Part shown: in pieces, positions 18,215 through 29,754 of the stretch
How positions within the stretch are numbered: position 1 is the first letter of the stretch
Layout of the letters: each line of letters begins with the position of its first letter
Assembly (NCBI GenBank): GCA_020912385.1
Contig: CP087212.1
Span: 310,001-374,000, forward strand
Reading direction: 5' to 3'
From: Neofusicoccum parvum
Taxonomy: Eukaryota > Ascomycota > Dothideomycetes > Botryosphaeriales > Botryosphaeriaceae
Length of the DNA: 64,000 bases
Position numbers and translations under genes: made by a program
The notes under the pieces: generated by a model
What the model was told of the DNA's origin: nothing
Databases searched by the model: none
What the model saw: only the letters and a program-made list of their open reading frames with translations

Positions 18215-20759
18215 TTACTGCTTTGCCTCCTCGCCCTCAGCAGGCTTCTCCGCGTCCGCCATCTCGGCGTCCTTGGACTCGGCCTGCTGTGCGGCCTTCT
18301 CGGCCTCCTGAGCCTTCTTCTTCTCCTCCTCAACCTTCCTCTTGGCCTCCTCCTCCGCACGCTTCGCAGCTGCAACCTCCTCCTCGGCCTTCCTCTTAGC
18401 CTCCTGCTCCTCCATGAGCTTATCGTTGTAGCGCTGGACGATGGGGCCGGCAACAGCGCGGATCTCCTCGATCTTGGCGACGTAAACGGCCTTGGTGGCA
18501 TCCTCGCCATCTTCGTAGAGCCAGTCCTGCAGCATCGTTAGTCATCTGTGAACAAATGGAAAACAGTGAGAACTCACCTCGGAAGCCTCGAGCTTAGCCC
18601 TCAGCTTTTCCTTCTCCTCGTCGCTGGCAAACTCGGCGTACTGCTCGTCGATCTTGCCACGGAGCTCGTAGATGAAGCCCTCAAGCTCGTTCTTCATGTG
18701 CTCAGTGTCGGCGACGAGCTTGTCCTCCATGATCATGGCGGCCTCGCGCTCAGTAGCGGCCTCCTTGGCAGATGGCTCGAGCGATGCGGTGCCGGCGACA
18801 AGAGGAAGGTCTCCCTTGCGGACCTGCTTCTTGACCTTGCGAGTCTTGGGCTTCGCGTCAGCGCTGCCGTTCGCATCGACGTCCATAGCCTGTACACTGG
18901 TTAGTTCAGAGGCATCTACAATAAGACCATCTTGTGAAGGGGAGGACGGGAAAGAAGGATGCGTAAAAGACGAGTGTTTGGCCCTCTTTGCCTTACGGAG
19001 GGTAGGAGAGTCGTTCGTGCGAACAGACCCTCGAATCTCCGAGTTTTGGCTGAGAGGTCCAACACCAACAGAATTAAGCGGCTCACGTACATTCTCATCC
19101 TTCTTCTCCTCGGGGATGGGCTCCTCCACCTCCATATCCTCAACATAGTATCCCTGCTCCAGGTTAAGGATACCGTGGAGGTTCAAGCGGGCCTTGAGCT
19201 TGCAGATCATGAAGTCGTCCTTAGCATCCGCCTTGACACCCTTGACAGAGAAGCGGCCGATCCAGGGGTTCATCTTGCCGGGGAGCATCTCGGGCTTGGA
19301 ATACTTGGCTTCCAGATCGAAGGCCTGCTTCCTGTAGAAGGTGAGAATCTTAGTCGAAGGCATGGTGTTGCCCCGGTTGAAGACGGTAAGGCTGGTGTCC
19401 TCATCGGGAATATCGGGGGACTTCTCCCAGGTGAACTCGATCGGGTAGTTGACGATGTCGTGGACGGAGAAGTCACGGACGCGGAAAACGGGGGAAAGGA
19501 TAGCGCAGCTGAAGGCAGCACCGCGAGCGATGGCCTCGTCGGCGTTCAGAGTGAAAGATAGGCCCTTGCCGAAGAAGTTCTGAACAGCAGCCTTGATCGC
19601 GGGGACACGGGTGCAGCCACCGACCATCTCAATCGCGTCGATATCCTCGGGCTTGAGCTTGGCCTCGGCGAGCGCCTGCTCAAGCGGCTTGGTGACGCGC
19701 TCAAGAAGCGGCTTGACGAGCTCCTCGAGCTCCTCGCGCTTCATGAAACCGCGAACATCAACGTCGTTCATGATGGACTCCACACTGAGGGGAGCGCCAG
19801 CATTGGCGGACAAGATCTTCTTGAGCTTCTCGCAAGCAGTGGCCAGACGGACGCGGGCCTTGGGGTTCTCGGCGATGTCAATCTTGAACTTCTCCTTGAA
19901 CTCGGCGACGAAGTGGTCGACGATGGCCTTGTCGAAGTTGCGACCACCGAAGTGGCGGTCGTAGGCAGTCGACTTGACGGTCAGCTCGCCCTTCTTGAAC
20001 TCAACAACGGAGCAGGTGTAGTTGCTGTGGCCGATGTCGACGAAGGCAACGCGTCTCGGCTTCTCTTCGGGGCCAGGGAGATCGAGCTTGGTGATACCGT
20101 AGCCAAGGGCGGTGGCAGTGGTGTCGTTCATAAGGCGCAGGGTCTTGAGGCCGGCGATGTCGGCGGCGTCAATGATGGCACGGCGCTGGGCGTCGGTGAA
20201 CCAGGCAGGGCAGCTGATGACCACGTCGGAGACGGGCAGCTTGAGCTCGGCAGAGGCGGTCTGCTTGATCTTGGTGAGGTACATGGCGACCAGCTGGGTC
20301 GAGGTAAACTGCTCCTTCTTGCCCAGATACTGGACCTCGGCGCCGACCTGGCCATTGATGTCGACCAGCTGGGCCGAGACGTACTCCTGCTCGATGGCGA
20401 CATCGGGGTCCTTCAGGCTGCGGCCCGCGAGACGCGGCAGGTTGCCGACGGTGTTCTTGAGGTTGGAGATCTCCTGCGTCTTCGCGGCCTCACCGAGGTA
20501 TCTGCTCTTGGGGCTGAAGCCGACGAGGGTCCTGTGTGCGGTCAGCGGGTGGTGGGCGGATGGCGGGGGAGGGGCAGCGGGCGCGGCGACTCACGGCGTG
20601 GAGCGGTTCGAAACTTCGTTGGTGATCTGGACAGCGGTCAGCGGGCAGGTCGCTCTGCAGCGAGCGCGTTGGGCTGCGACGTACCACATCGACACCGCGA
20701 TTCCGCGCAACAGCGATAACCGTGTTGGCCGTCCCCAGGTCTATTCCGACGACAGACAT
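18215..20759 (-). CDS. hsp88: Hsp110-family chaperone Hsp88 (SSE1 orthologue)
   Basis: Five exons on the minus strand: 20759-20685, 20626-20595, 20531-19091, 18889-18578 and 18526-18215, all in phase, giving 723 residues. It opens MSVVGIDLGTANTVIAVARN, the Hsp70-type ATPase start in its Hsp110 form. The actin-like nucleotide-binding domain fills about residues 1-385, then a beta-sandwich, an acidic/basic linker (KPKTRKVKKQVRKGD) and a helical C-terminus ending in a Glu/Lys/Ala-rich tail. Hsp110 proteins are nucleotide exchange factors for cytosolic Hsp70 and hold unfolded clients. Two short early introns are typical of fungal Hsp70 relatives. The third intron (18890-19090) is 201 nt, in frame and stop-free. 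Heat-shock elements sit upstream at 20932-20959. Confidence 0.95.
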
Positions 20760-20931
20760 GGTGTTGCGTCACTCGTGCTTGGAACGGGATCGCGAGGTTG
20801 TAGGGCGGGTGGTTGGCGTGGCGCGACAAACTTTTCGGAAGGAAATTCGCGCGTCGCAGTCGTTGTTTATACGCGAGGCAGGGAGCCGGGCGAGGGTGGT
20901 ATGGGTGGTGTGGCTGCACAAGGCTGAAGAG

Positions 20932-20959
20932 GAAGATTCCACGTCCGACCAGAAATTTC
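20932..20959 (-). promoter_or_regulatory. Heat-shock elements upstream of hsp88
   Basis: Two perfect GAAnnTTC units, 20932-20939 and 20952-20959, spaced exactly 20 bp, lie 173-200 bp upstream of the hsp88 ATG. This is the HSF recognition unit in helical phase. It fits known heat control of Hsp110 genes. Confidence 0.65.
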
Positions 20960-22142
20960 GATCCAGCGACTCGCTCGGTTTTGGTGGGGCAAACATTACT
21001 TAGCTAAGGCCAAGCAAAACACGTCAATCGCTCCGCCCCGGCCAACGCACTTCCACCCCCGGCCGGCGGAGCCTCGCGCCCAATCTCTCCCCGCGACGTC
21101 ACCGCACGGGCACAGACGCGCAGGCCGCCGCGAGCGCGCGCGCTGTCGACGCTCTACACGTCCGGGCTGCCCCATGGGGTCGTTCGCGGCTCCTCCGCGG
21201 CGCCGTCGGGCAACGTCTGCCCCGTTGCGCCCAGCCTGCGCCTCCAGGCTGCCGGGGAAAATTTCCCCAAACCCTCGACGTGGCCTGGCGCCGCAGTTTC
21301 TCTTATAAATCCTCAGCGCGACGCCCTTGGCAAATGAGTAAACTGTGGTCCCAGCCCTTCCAGTCCTGCGGACCGCATGCCGCCTTTCCCGAACTTCCTG
21401 GCCTCCTGCCCGTCCACTTCGTCTTCCGTGTCGCTCGTTGTCATCGAATGCCCCATTGGCTGCTGTCCTTTGTGTAGCCGCAGCACTACCTTAGCCTCCC
21501 TCAGCGCCCAAGAGTCTTGGAGACTTCGCCCAGAAAGCTCGTCGTGCTTAGTAGCACCGCTCACATGGTCGTACAGTGAGATATCGCGAAGCAGCGTGAG
21601 AATACCTTACCAGTCTGTCTTTGGGTAGTTTGCTATTGTTTCCACATGACCGGGTCTTGTATAGAAGGTAAGGGCAGCAGTAGCGCCGCAAGACGGAAGG
21701 ACATAGCTGAGGAGCCATTCACGTTGTGGCATACAAAGGATCTCTCGTGCTTTTCCTTTCATCTATAATGATTTCTTCGTCTGCGCTATCCGCAACATGA
21801 GTGTTTCTGTGACGCGCGCAGGCCGTCTCTACTGCTGCCATTTTAGGAAGTCGATGCATTTCACTTACCTCCGCACCTCCACGGGTAACATGTACCCAAA
21901 AGGTCCAACATGTCTTCACTAACCGAGCCGCCCGCGCGTCGCGACGCGACCTTACATCTTTCTTCCCCTCAGAGATACCATCCTCCACGACCTACACTCT
22001 CCACAACCCCGGCCGACAGGAACCTACACCCCCCAAACGCAGACGATAGCAAATACCAGAGGAGGTAGAGGGAACCTCACAAAAGACGCCGTTTTCCTTC
22101 CGGACGCCCCGGCCTGCACGCTCAACAACACCGCCCAACGCG
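20960..22142. other. Intergenic, divergent promoters of hsp88 and the F-box gene
   Basis: GC-rich near 21000-21300, then mixed. No coding unit or repeat recognised. Confidence 0.5.
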
Positions 22143-23961
22143 ATGGCTACGGATTTCACCACCTCGCTCACTGTAGCGCCTCCGACGATACCCGCTCTCG
22201 GGGGCATCCCCAATGAGATTGCAGAGAGGATAGTCAGCTTCGTAAGCTGTCACCTAATCCTGTACCCTCCAAGTGCTGTCACTTGCTAACGAGATATTAC
22301 CTTTCCTTTTATTGCAGATTACACGCATAAGGGATCTTAAAAGCCTGAACGAGACTTGCCGAGACCTTAGGCGCCTGACACTGGCCGCCCTCTACAAGCA
22401 CGTCTACATCGTGGAGGACGAGCTATCACCTGCCGCTTTCGACAGCCTTTCGAATCCTGGCAACCTTGGGTTGGAAGAAATCCGAGTTGTCACTGTTATT
22501 CGTCGCCGAGACCGGATGCCTTCTAGATACAACTGGGGCTCATTCTTCTACCACATGAACGATCACAAACTCCAGGATATTCGGGTAATTGGCAGGAGTT
22601 GTCAAGTGGTGGACTCCTCACTCTTTGTGAGCCACATCTTGTGGCAGAGAAATCTGAAGCATCTCGATATCTGCTGTCGATACAACATGCAAATCAACGC
22701 TCTTCAATTACGACCGACTTACACCGCGCTTACGGCATTGACCTTGAGCTGCTGTAGTTGCAACAGTACTGAGGATAACGAGCACTTAGCAGCAATCATG
22801 GCCGAGCCGACAAACCTGAGGAGTCTTTCCATCAATGGTAGCAAGGACTCATGTTCTACCCTCATCGAGATCCTAAAGCCCCTGTACAATGCAGGGACTA
22901 GGCTGAGAGGACTCAGTTCCTTTTCACTCTCGAACCTCAACGGGAGCGCACCCGAAATTATCGAGGCCCTCATGCTTCTGGATTTGGTTCTTGACTTCTC
23001 CGACATTCAGACACTAATAATTGAGTCTGTGCCTGGCTCAGACTTCATCCTTGGCGTATTAAAAATTTGCCAAGAACAAGACCCGAGGTTAAAGAATCTC
23101 AGTATCTTTGGCTATAATGATGGTATCGACAACTTGGAGGCTCTGCTTTCAACTCTGTCAATGTTAGAGCGGCTGATCATGACGCCAGTATTCATCAAAC
23201 CTCCAGTATGCACCGAGGCCCATGGCCTAAGCACACTTGGCAAAGCTATCAAAAATACGGGGTCTGGTGTGCCAAACATTCGCACTCTATGCTTCGACGT
23301 CAAAGCTTGGAAGACCATGTCCGGTAGATTCCAAGATTATCCTGACTTCGAGCCGGTCGCCAAGCTTCTCAGGACACTTCCATTACTTGAGGAACTTTGG
23401 ATAAACTTTCCCATCGTCGATAAATCCTTTTACTTTAAGGCTGAAGAGAGAATGGAAACGTTTCTGGTAACACAATTTCCCGGAGTCCTCGAAAAGAAGC
23501 TACCGTTGACTGTGTGCGATTACGCTAACACGTTATGGTAGAGAATGATTGCAGAAGCACCACGTCTCAGACTCTTGTGCAACCTCAGGTCGAACCAGTA
23601 TATTCCCGCCTCTTTGCTTCCGGAGTGCGAGCTTAGCAAGTTCTGGGGAAATGACCCTTGGCTGCACCACACCGCCACTACGATGTTGCAAAGAGCCAAT
23701 ACTTCCAACAAAGCTCTCAAAGTTATCGCCTTCGGATATTTGCCCTGTTTTGGTTGTCAAGGCCGGATAAGAGCATTTGTGCGACGTCCAAAGCTGCTCG
23801 CCACAGGCCAGTTTGAGACGATTGTTGAAGAAATCTCTGCCAAAGAGCTCTTCCTCGAGGAAGATTTCTACTTCTGGGACTCATTCAAAAACTTCGAATT
23901 CGAGGAACAGAACGCGCCTCCGACGACCACTTCAGAGGAGATGGACATAGATGCAACTTGA
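22143..23961 (+). CDS. F-box protein
   Basis: Exon 1 (22143-22241) and exon 2 (from 22318) are joined over a 76 bp intron with GTAAGC donor, GCTAAC branch and GCAG acceptor. They give IPNEIAERIVSF-ITRIRDLKSLNETCRDLRRLTLAALYKHV (about residues 22-65), a standard F-box, followed by leucine-rich repeats without clear periodicity. F-box proteins dock substrates to SCF ubiquitin ligases. The exon 2 frame stops at 23541, but a frame ending at 23961 with a similar composition follows at once. The simplest join is an intron near 23514-23570 (GTGCGA donor, CTAAC branch, CTCAG acceptor), or 23537-23589 with a GTAGAG donor; I could not decide. If neither is used the protein ends at 23541 with 440 residues. 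Target unknown. Confidence 0.75.
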
Positions 23962-24390
23962 TACGATGCCATGTGATGTTGCACTGAAGTCGAAGCTACT
24001 CGGGTTATAACGTGGGAGAAGGTATAGTAGGTTTGAGCATGGGATCGTTAGTCGACATCTTCCTCTTTTGCAAATGTAACTTATCATTGAATCATCTACT
24101 CTACTGTTCCTAACTTGTCGACCCTCTCGCGGCACCATGAAGGCTTTGAAAGAGCACAAAGGGATAGAAGAAGGAGGTCACCCAAGTCAATACATTCGTA
24201 GCCAAATCAGTGTGAAAAGTGTCGCTGAGGAGATGAAGATGTTGGCCTACGGAGCATGAATATCTTTACGAACAACAGCATCTTCTTCCAGCACTAAAGT
24301 CGCTATACAGATAACTGCAAGTACACAGTATCAATCCTGTAGCCCATGTAAGCCCACGATCACTCCATAGCCAGACCAAGCCCAGGCAAC
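23962..24390. other. Intergenic, convergent 3' regions
   Basis: Between the ends of the F-box and GNAT genes. Nothing recognised. Confidence 0.5.
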
Positions 24391-24960
24391 CTACCACCTT
24401 CCAAATTTCCTCCCCACCCTCCTCAGCCGCCCGACCTCCTCAAATCCAAACCGCTCATACCATTCCTTCAGACCCAGCCCGCCTTTCCACTCGCTCTGGT
24501 CATCCACCGCCATAACCCCAATCACCTCCCGCACCCTCACGTCATCCCTACACCACTCCTTCCCAATCCACTCCTCGCCCCACTCCTCCGGCCGCCTCAG
24601 CACGTCCAGCAGCCGCGTCAGCAGCGCCGACCCCACGCCCTTCCCAGTATGCTCCGGATGGCAGAACAGACTCAACTCCACCGTGTGCCGGTAGGCGTCC
24701 GCCTGCGAGCCGCGAAAATGGGAGACGCGGACGGAGCCGATGGGGGCGTCGGGGTCGTCGGCGGAGGCGTCGAGGGCGACGATGTAGGGCAGGCCGCTGG
24801 AGCGGATGGAGTGGTATTTGTTGAAGAAGTCGGGGTAGCTGAGGGGCGTGGTGACGAAGGTGAGGACGGTGTTTTCGACGAAGTGGGCGTTGATGGCGTG
24901 GAGCTCGGGGACGTCTGATGCGCGGGCGGGGCGGAGGGTGAGGGAGGACGAGGGCGGCAT
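24391..24960 (-). CDS. GNAT-family N-acetyltransferase
   Basis: Single-exon, 189 residues, ATG at 24960. Opens SLTLRPARASDVPELHAINAHFVENTV, the beta1-alpha1 unit of the GNAT fold in the phosphinothricin-acetyltransferase-like subgroup. The acetyl-CoA pyrophosphate loop is HPEHTGKGVGSALLTRLL (about residues 101-118), with the R/Q-x-x-G-x-G pattern altered to T-G-K-G-V-G. The C-terminal GLKEWYERFGFEEVG is the usual last helix-strand. It should acetylate an amine of a small molecule in the cytosol; the substrate cannot be read from sequence. The coding strand is C-rich in the first half and G-rich in the second. Confidence 0.85.
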   Translation of the reverse strand: MPPSSSLTLRPARASDVPELHAINAHFVENTVLTFVTTPLSYPDFFNKYHSIRSSGLPYIVALDASADDPDAPIGSVRVSHFRGSQADAYRHTVELSLFCHPEHTGKGVGSALLTRLLDVLRRPEEWGEEWIGKEWCRDDVRVREVIGVMAVDDQSEWKGGLGLKEWYERFGFEEVGRLRRVGRKFGRW

Positions 24961-25430
24961 GCTGCCTGTGGCAGTGTGGCTGTGTGAGAAGTGGAGCGCT
25001 GGGCCTATGGTGGGATGTAAGGACTAGTCAGTTGCGAGGGCGTCAGAGTCAGTGTTCAACCGAGGAAGAAGCTGCATTGGTCTTGATATAGCAGTCTATT
25101 CATCTAGCTATCGCGAGGTGCGAGGCCATTGGCTGACGTGGCCATGAGACGGTGGTAGACAGAAGGTTGACAGGGCGTGTGATTGGCGCGACAATTAGCT
25201 GATCGACACGGGCATACCGCGTGGTGCGGCAGGCAGGCGGGGTGATGTGCAGCGGGAGGAGGTGTTGGTTCAGGTCGGTGACGGCAGGAGCACCCGAAAG
25301 TCTTGGCCGCAGCGGATCCAAAAATTCATCTCCCCGCAAAGCCCGCGCCCTTCGTTTTCTTTCTCACCACCTCACGCTCCCTCGCTTCCTTCGCTCAGAA
25401 ACCACCTCCTTGAGCGCACCTCTTGTCATC
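24961..25430. other. Divergent promoter between GNAT and PRS genes
   Basis: 470 bp between divergent starts, with pyrimidine-rich sequence just before the PRS ATG (25350-25430). No further signal recognised. Confidence 0.5.
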
Positions 25431-27294
25431 ATGCGCCAGACGCAGATCTTCTCGGGCCTGTCGCACCCGGCCCTGGTCGAGGGCATCTGCGACCGATTGG
25501 GCCAGCGCCCAGGCAAGGCCGAGCTGCGCAAGTTCAGCAACGGAGAGACCAGCGTGCAGATTCGTCAGTATTCACGCGCAAGTCTGCCCTGCGCTTGAGC
25601 TGATCAGTCACAAGAGTCGTCTGTCCGCGACCAGGATGTCTTTATCGTCCAGAGCGGCAGCACCAAGTACGCTGCCCTGCCCGCCCGAGTCAACCTTGCC
25701 CCGCTGACGCCGCGACAGGATCAATGACAATGTCATGGAGCTGCTCATCATGATTTCAGCCTGCAAAGGCGGCTCCGCAAAGTCCATTACCGGTACGCTA
25801 TGCCCAGCGCCTCACGAGGCCCCAATGCGCGACGACGCTGACCGGCCCAACAGCTGTTATGCCCTACTTCCCATACTCCCGCCAGAGCAAGAAGAAGTCT
25901 CACCGTGGCGCTATCACCGCTCGCATGATTGCAAACTTGCTGCATGTTGCTGGTGTCAACCACGTCATCACCATTGATCTGCATGCCTCGCAGATGCAGG
26001 GGTTCTTCAAGTGCCCTGTCGACAACCTCGTTGCCGAACCTCTTCTGGCCCGCTGGATCCGCAATAATGTGCCCAACTGGAGAGATACTGTCGTCGTATC
26101 GAAGAACCCCGGCGGTACGAAGCGTGTCACTAGCTTAGCCGACGCGTTGAAGCTCAGCTTCGGTATTGTTACTACCGACAGGAGACGCCCTGGCCGTGGC
26201 GAGGGCCTGAGCCTGCAGGGTAGCGCGATATTCGAGAGGCTAGGCATGGATGGCACCTACGAGACACCAGGGCTGATCGAAGAATCGTTCGATGCGGAGG
26301 CAAATATTTGCCTGACCGATACCGTGCAAGTCACAGCTGCTGAGGACGCCGCCGAAGAAGCGGAAGATGAGTCTGAGAAGAAAGACGGAGAACCGGGGAA
26401 AAGGCGCGGCAGGGCCAGCTCTGCGGCTCGCAAACTCAATGGCAATGCAGTGAACCCTGTGCCTTCGAGCCCGCTCATAAAGTCAACAAGAGCTGAGTCT
26501 TTTGTCACCGATGACGGCCCCGACTCTCCTAGGAAACGCCTGATGCGAACAGCTACGGCGCCTAGCGCCAGCCACTCCCCTGATGACCCCACAGCAGACG
26601 AGTTCACGGACGAGGTAAGGCTCCAGGACTTGCGTGTTTCTATTGCAATAGAAGCTGACATTTACAGCGTGCTCGAGATGTTATTCATGGTCGTCTGGTC
26701 CATGGCCACATTGTTGACGATGATCACCCCTCTCCTGCCATGTCGGCTGTATCTTTCAAGAACAGACCTCACCGCAGTAACTCGGATGACGACGACCCGC
26801 CAGAGCACATGCTCAACTCCATGATGTCCACATGTTCAGTTGAGGAGCCGGAGCTGGCTCAACCAATGGGTGGTACCCATGATGCTGGCGATACGTCTGA
26901 AGCGGAAGAAGAAGACCTCAAGAATCCCGAGCTCGAGACCACTGTCACGCTCGTCGGAAATGTCCGGGATCGTCCTGTGTGCATTGTCGATGACATGATT
27001 GACAAGGCCGGATCGTGGATCGCAGCCGCTGAGACCGTTGTGAAGCGTGGTGGTGCCACCAAGGTTTACTGCATGGCGACCCACGGTCTCTTCGGTGGTG
27101 ACTGCCTCGAGGAGATGGAAGAATGCGAGTGCATTGAGCGCATCATTGTCACCAACTCTTTCCCGATCGCTGAGGACCAGAAGGCTCGCTGTAGCAAGCT
27201 TACCATCATCCCCGTTGAGAGTCTGATTGCGGAAGCCATCCGCAGGAACCATCACGGCGAGAGCATGTCCCAGCTCTTCTTGCACGGCTGGTAG
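25431..27294 (+). CDS. Ribose-phosphate pyrophosphokinase (PRS1/PRS5-like)
   Basis: Five exons (25431-25563, 25615-25666, 25719-25792, 25854-26614, 26668-27294), all phases consistent, give 548 residues. It makes PRPP from ribose-5-phosphate and ATP for purine, pyrimidine, His and Trp synthesis in the cytosol. Visible hallmarks are FSNGETSVQI, the ATP/metal segment MPYFPYSRQSKKK, DLHASQMQGFF, and the PRPP-binding loop VCIVDDMIDKAGS followed by GGATKVYCMATHGLF. A long acidic, Ser-rich insertion (26290-26925) interrupts the catalytic fold. Such non-homologous regions mark the yeast Prs1 and Prs5 paralogues, which also link to cell-wall integrity signalling. The fourth intron lies inside this insertion. 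The first splice join is the least certain (GTCAGT donor). Confidence 0.92.
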
Positions 27295-28480
27295 AACATG
27301 GGGTAAGTCGATGGCGCGATGCATGAGATCGGAGCTTTTATGGTCTGGCGGGTTCATCGGTAAATGGGAAATTTGATTGGGCGTACATGGTTCAATTCAG
27401 CACAAATCTGGTTCGTATTTTATTGCTTGATCTCGGAAAACAGGAAATCGGAAGTACGGAAAAGAAACGCAAGCCGATATTAGGAAGGGAAGGACCTGCT
27501 CACCCATTAGCGTTGGCGCTCTGGCGTTGGAACATCTGATTGCTTCTTTGCAGGATTTGAAGAAGAGAAATTACTGTAAGTCGATGGAGAGTCGTCTACG
27601 CAAACGTGCTCTCTTACAAATGAAAGATCACCGCCGGCCAGGCATGACCGGCCGGCTTTACTTTTTCTTCGGTCCCTTTCTTTCTCTCAATGCCTTTCTC
27701 AATCTGTCATGACCACATACACACCCAGCGATGCAGGACTTCGGGTCCTGCAGGGGCCTACCTTGCTCTCACCACAGAGCATGAGGTCCCTAACGGAGCG
27801 TTGGTAGAACAATTCAATCCCCTCATTCCTTTTCAAGGGGAATGTTGGGACTCGGGAATAGAAGGCGTCTCGATCAGAGAATCTCGATCTCGCCGCTTTC
27901 GGGCGGTGTGGACGGGGCGCAAGAGAACCTCTCGGACATGCTTTCTGTATGTGATAGATTTACAACAATGGAATTGATGACCCATACATATGAACATTTG
28001 ATGATGCAGTTTGCGGGATTGACTCTTACAGATCTGGTGGTGATGCGAGCGGAATGTTGCTGACCGGGTTGTGTGGTGGGTGCATTCCTGCACATAGGGC
28101 ATGCAGCCACCTCTTCCCAAGCACCATTCGCTGCCAACCAGCTCAACTGCGTGTCGGAAACCAGTCTAGAAGGATACGCCGTCACCAGAAGAGGAAGTCA
28201 GTGCTTCTTCGGTCGTCGTTCACTCCAGCGAATGAGAAGCCGTCTATTTCCCACACGCTTTCAAAGCAAGTAAAAAAAGAAAAAAGAAAAGACCGCCGCC
28301 CCCTGAGCCGTAAGGCCAACCAATCAGCATCGCCCCGATGCGATGCTGACACCCGGCCCGCGGGTAAGCCAAGTCAGGCACAGGCACGAGTTCGCAACAA
28401 ACCATCGAAGCCTATCCGCGAGGTGCACGTACGTGCGCTCAAGACGGTCGCGCTCCAGCTCGCTAAGTAAATCCATGGGC
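27295..28480. other. Intergenic, no gene seen
   Basis: 3' region of the PRS gene and further sequence without supported coding frames or repeats. Confidence 0.5.
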
Positions 28481-28494
28481 TGGCAGCGCTTGCT

Positions 28495-28611
28495 TATCAC
28501 CATTCTTTATCATATCGCGTTATCAGGCGCCCTAGTAGATCTCCGATTGATTGGCTGATAGTGGGGGCGGGCGGGCTGATAAGTGATACCGCTGATAATC
28601 ACGCGTCGATA
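28495..28611. promoter_or_regulatory. Cluster of nine GATA motifs
   Basis: Nine GATA cores in 117 bp: four on the minus strand (28495, 28508, 28513, 28521), then five on the plus strand (28557, 28578, 28585, 28594, 28608). Seven fit HGATAR. About one would be expected by chance. The cluster lies between the convergent PRS and areB-like genes, about 1.1 kb beyond the areB-like stop, so the controlled unit is not obvious. Confidence 0.55.
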
Positions 28612-29754
28612 AAGAAAAAAAATTGGTACTACCTGCTCTCTGTCTTCCCGAGGTTCCGCGTTCCCGACTTCCCCGTTTTAGCGCCGCGAGGGCTAGGGAT
28701 TTGCTTGATTGTGATCTACTACACGCTTTTGGTTTCGACCGAAGACCGAGGCTGCCTGAAGCATTTGTTGTGTTCGCTCGTGAAGTAGTGCCGCTCTAGC
28801 CCAGGCACGGACCGAAGGGAGCAGGAACCAGGTACCAGGACTACCCAGCTAGTCGACGCAAAAAAACTCTTCAAGCGCTTTTTATTTTCTTTTTTTGCTT
28901 TCCGCCGCCGCGCCCAGGGCTTAGGCAGGAAGGAGAGCAAGGTGGAGGATCGCCTAAACTAGAGTAAAGAAAAAAATCGCTCCTGTCGCTTCCCTTTCCC
29001 GACCATCGCCTCGTCCCAGAGGTATCAAGAAATATGGACTACTGAGGCGTAAGACAAAGAAACCAGGTCGCGAGAATAAAAGAACCGCTGCATGATTTCC
29101 TCCGCCAAACCTTTTAAAGAGTCTTTCCCAGCCCGTTGTACTTTGTAGTGGTGGTGGTTTAGGGTACTTGCAGTTCGAAGAAAAAGGGAATTTTTGTTTG
29201 ACCCATCGCAAGAAAGGGAGAAGGCTCGTGTTTTTCCCCCCCGAACACCTTCACGCATAGCAGTAATAGGAAAAAGAACCCAGTATCCCAGGCCGACCGC
29301 CCGTCGTTTGGAACATCTCATCCCTTCGTGGCGCAAAAAGCAGTGAGTAATCAGAAGGTGATAACCGGAGAGAGGGTTTGATCGGGAGGAAAGAGGCCAT
29401 AGAGGGGGCTTCAGTACCCGGATCGTTTGACGTAAATGATAAGGCCGCAACGCTTCCGTCGCGGTGGGATATCAGACATTAGGGTGAATGTATTGTTTCG
29501 TGCATTCGGACTCCACATGCGCAACGCCGGCGCGTGGGGGTGGACGGGGAATGTTTTTGGAAATGGTGTCCCGAGCAATGGAGGCATGCGGTAAGGACCC
29601 ACCGGAGAGGGGTAGATCTCCGGGAAGGTGGGTAACGGCAGCGCAAGCAGGGACGTAAAAGATGTCGTCAGGAGGTATCGCTCTGTAAAGGGAAGAAAGA
29701 CATCCGCAATGTGTGCTGAGGGGGTAAAGAGGAAGTGAGAGTGATGTGGAGGAC
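28612..29754. other. Geneless stretch downstream of the GATA cluster
   Basis: Includes the 3' untranslated region of the GATA-factor gene. A and pyrimidine runs (28612-28630, 28870-28900) and a leader-like look just right of the GATA cluster hint at an unannotated transcript, but no protein frame is convincing. Confidence 0.4.
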
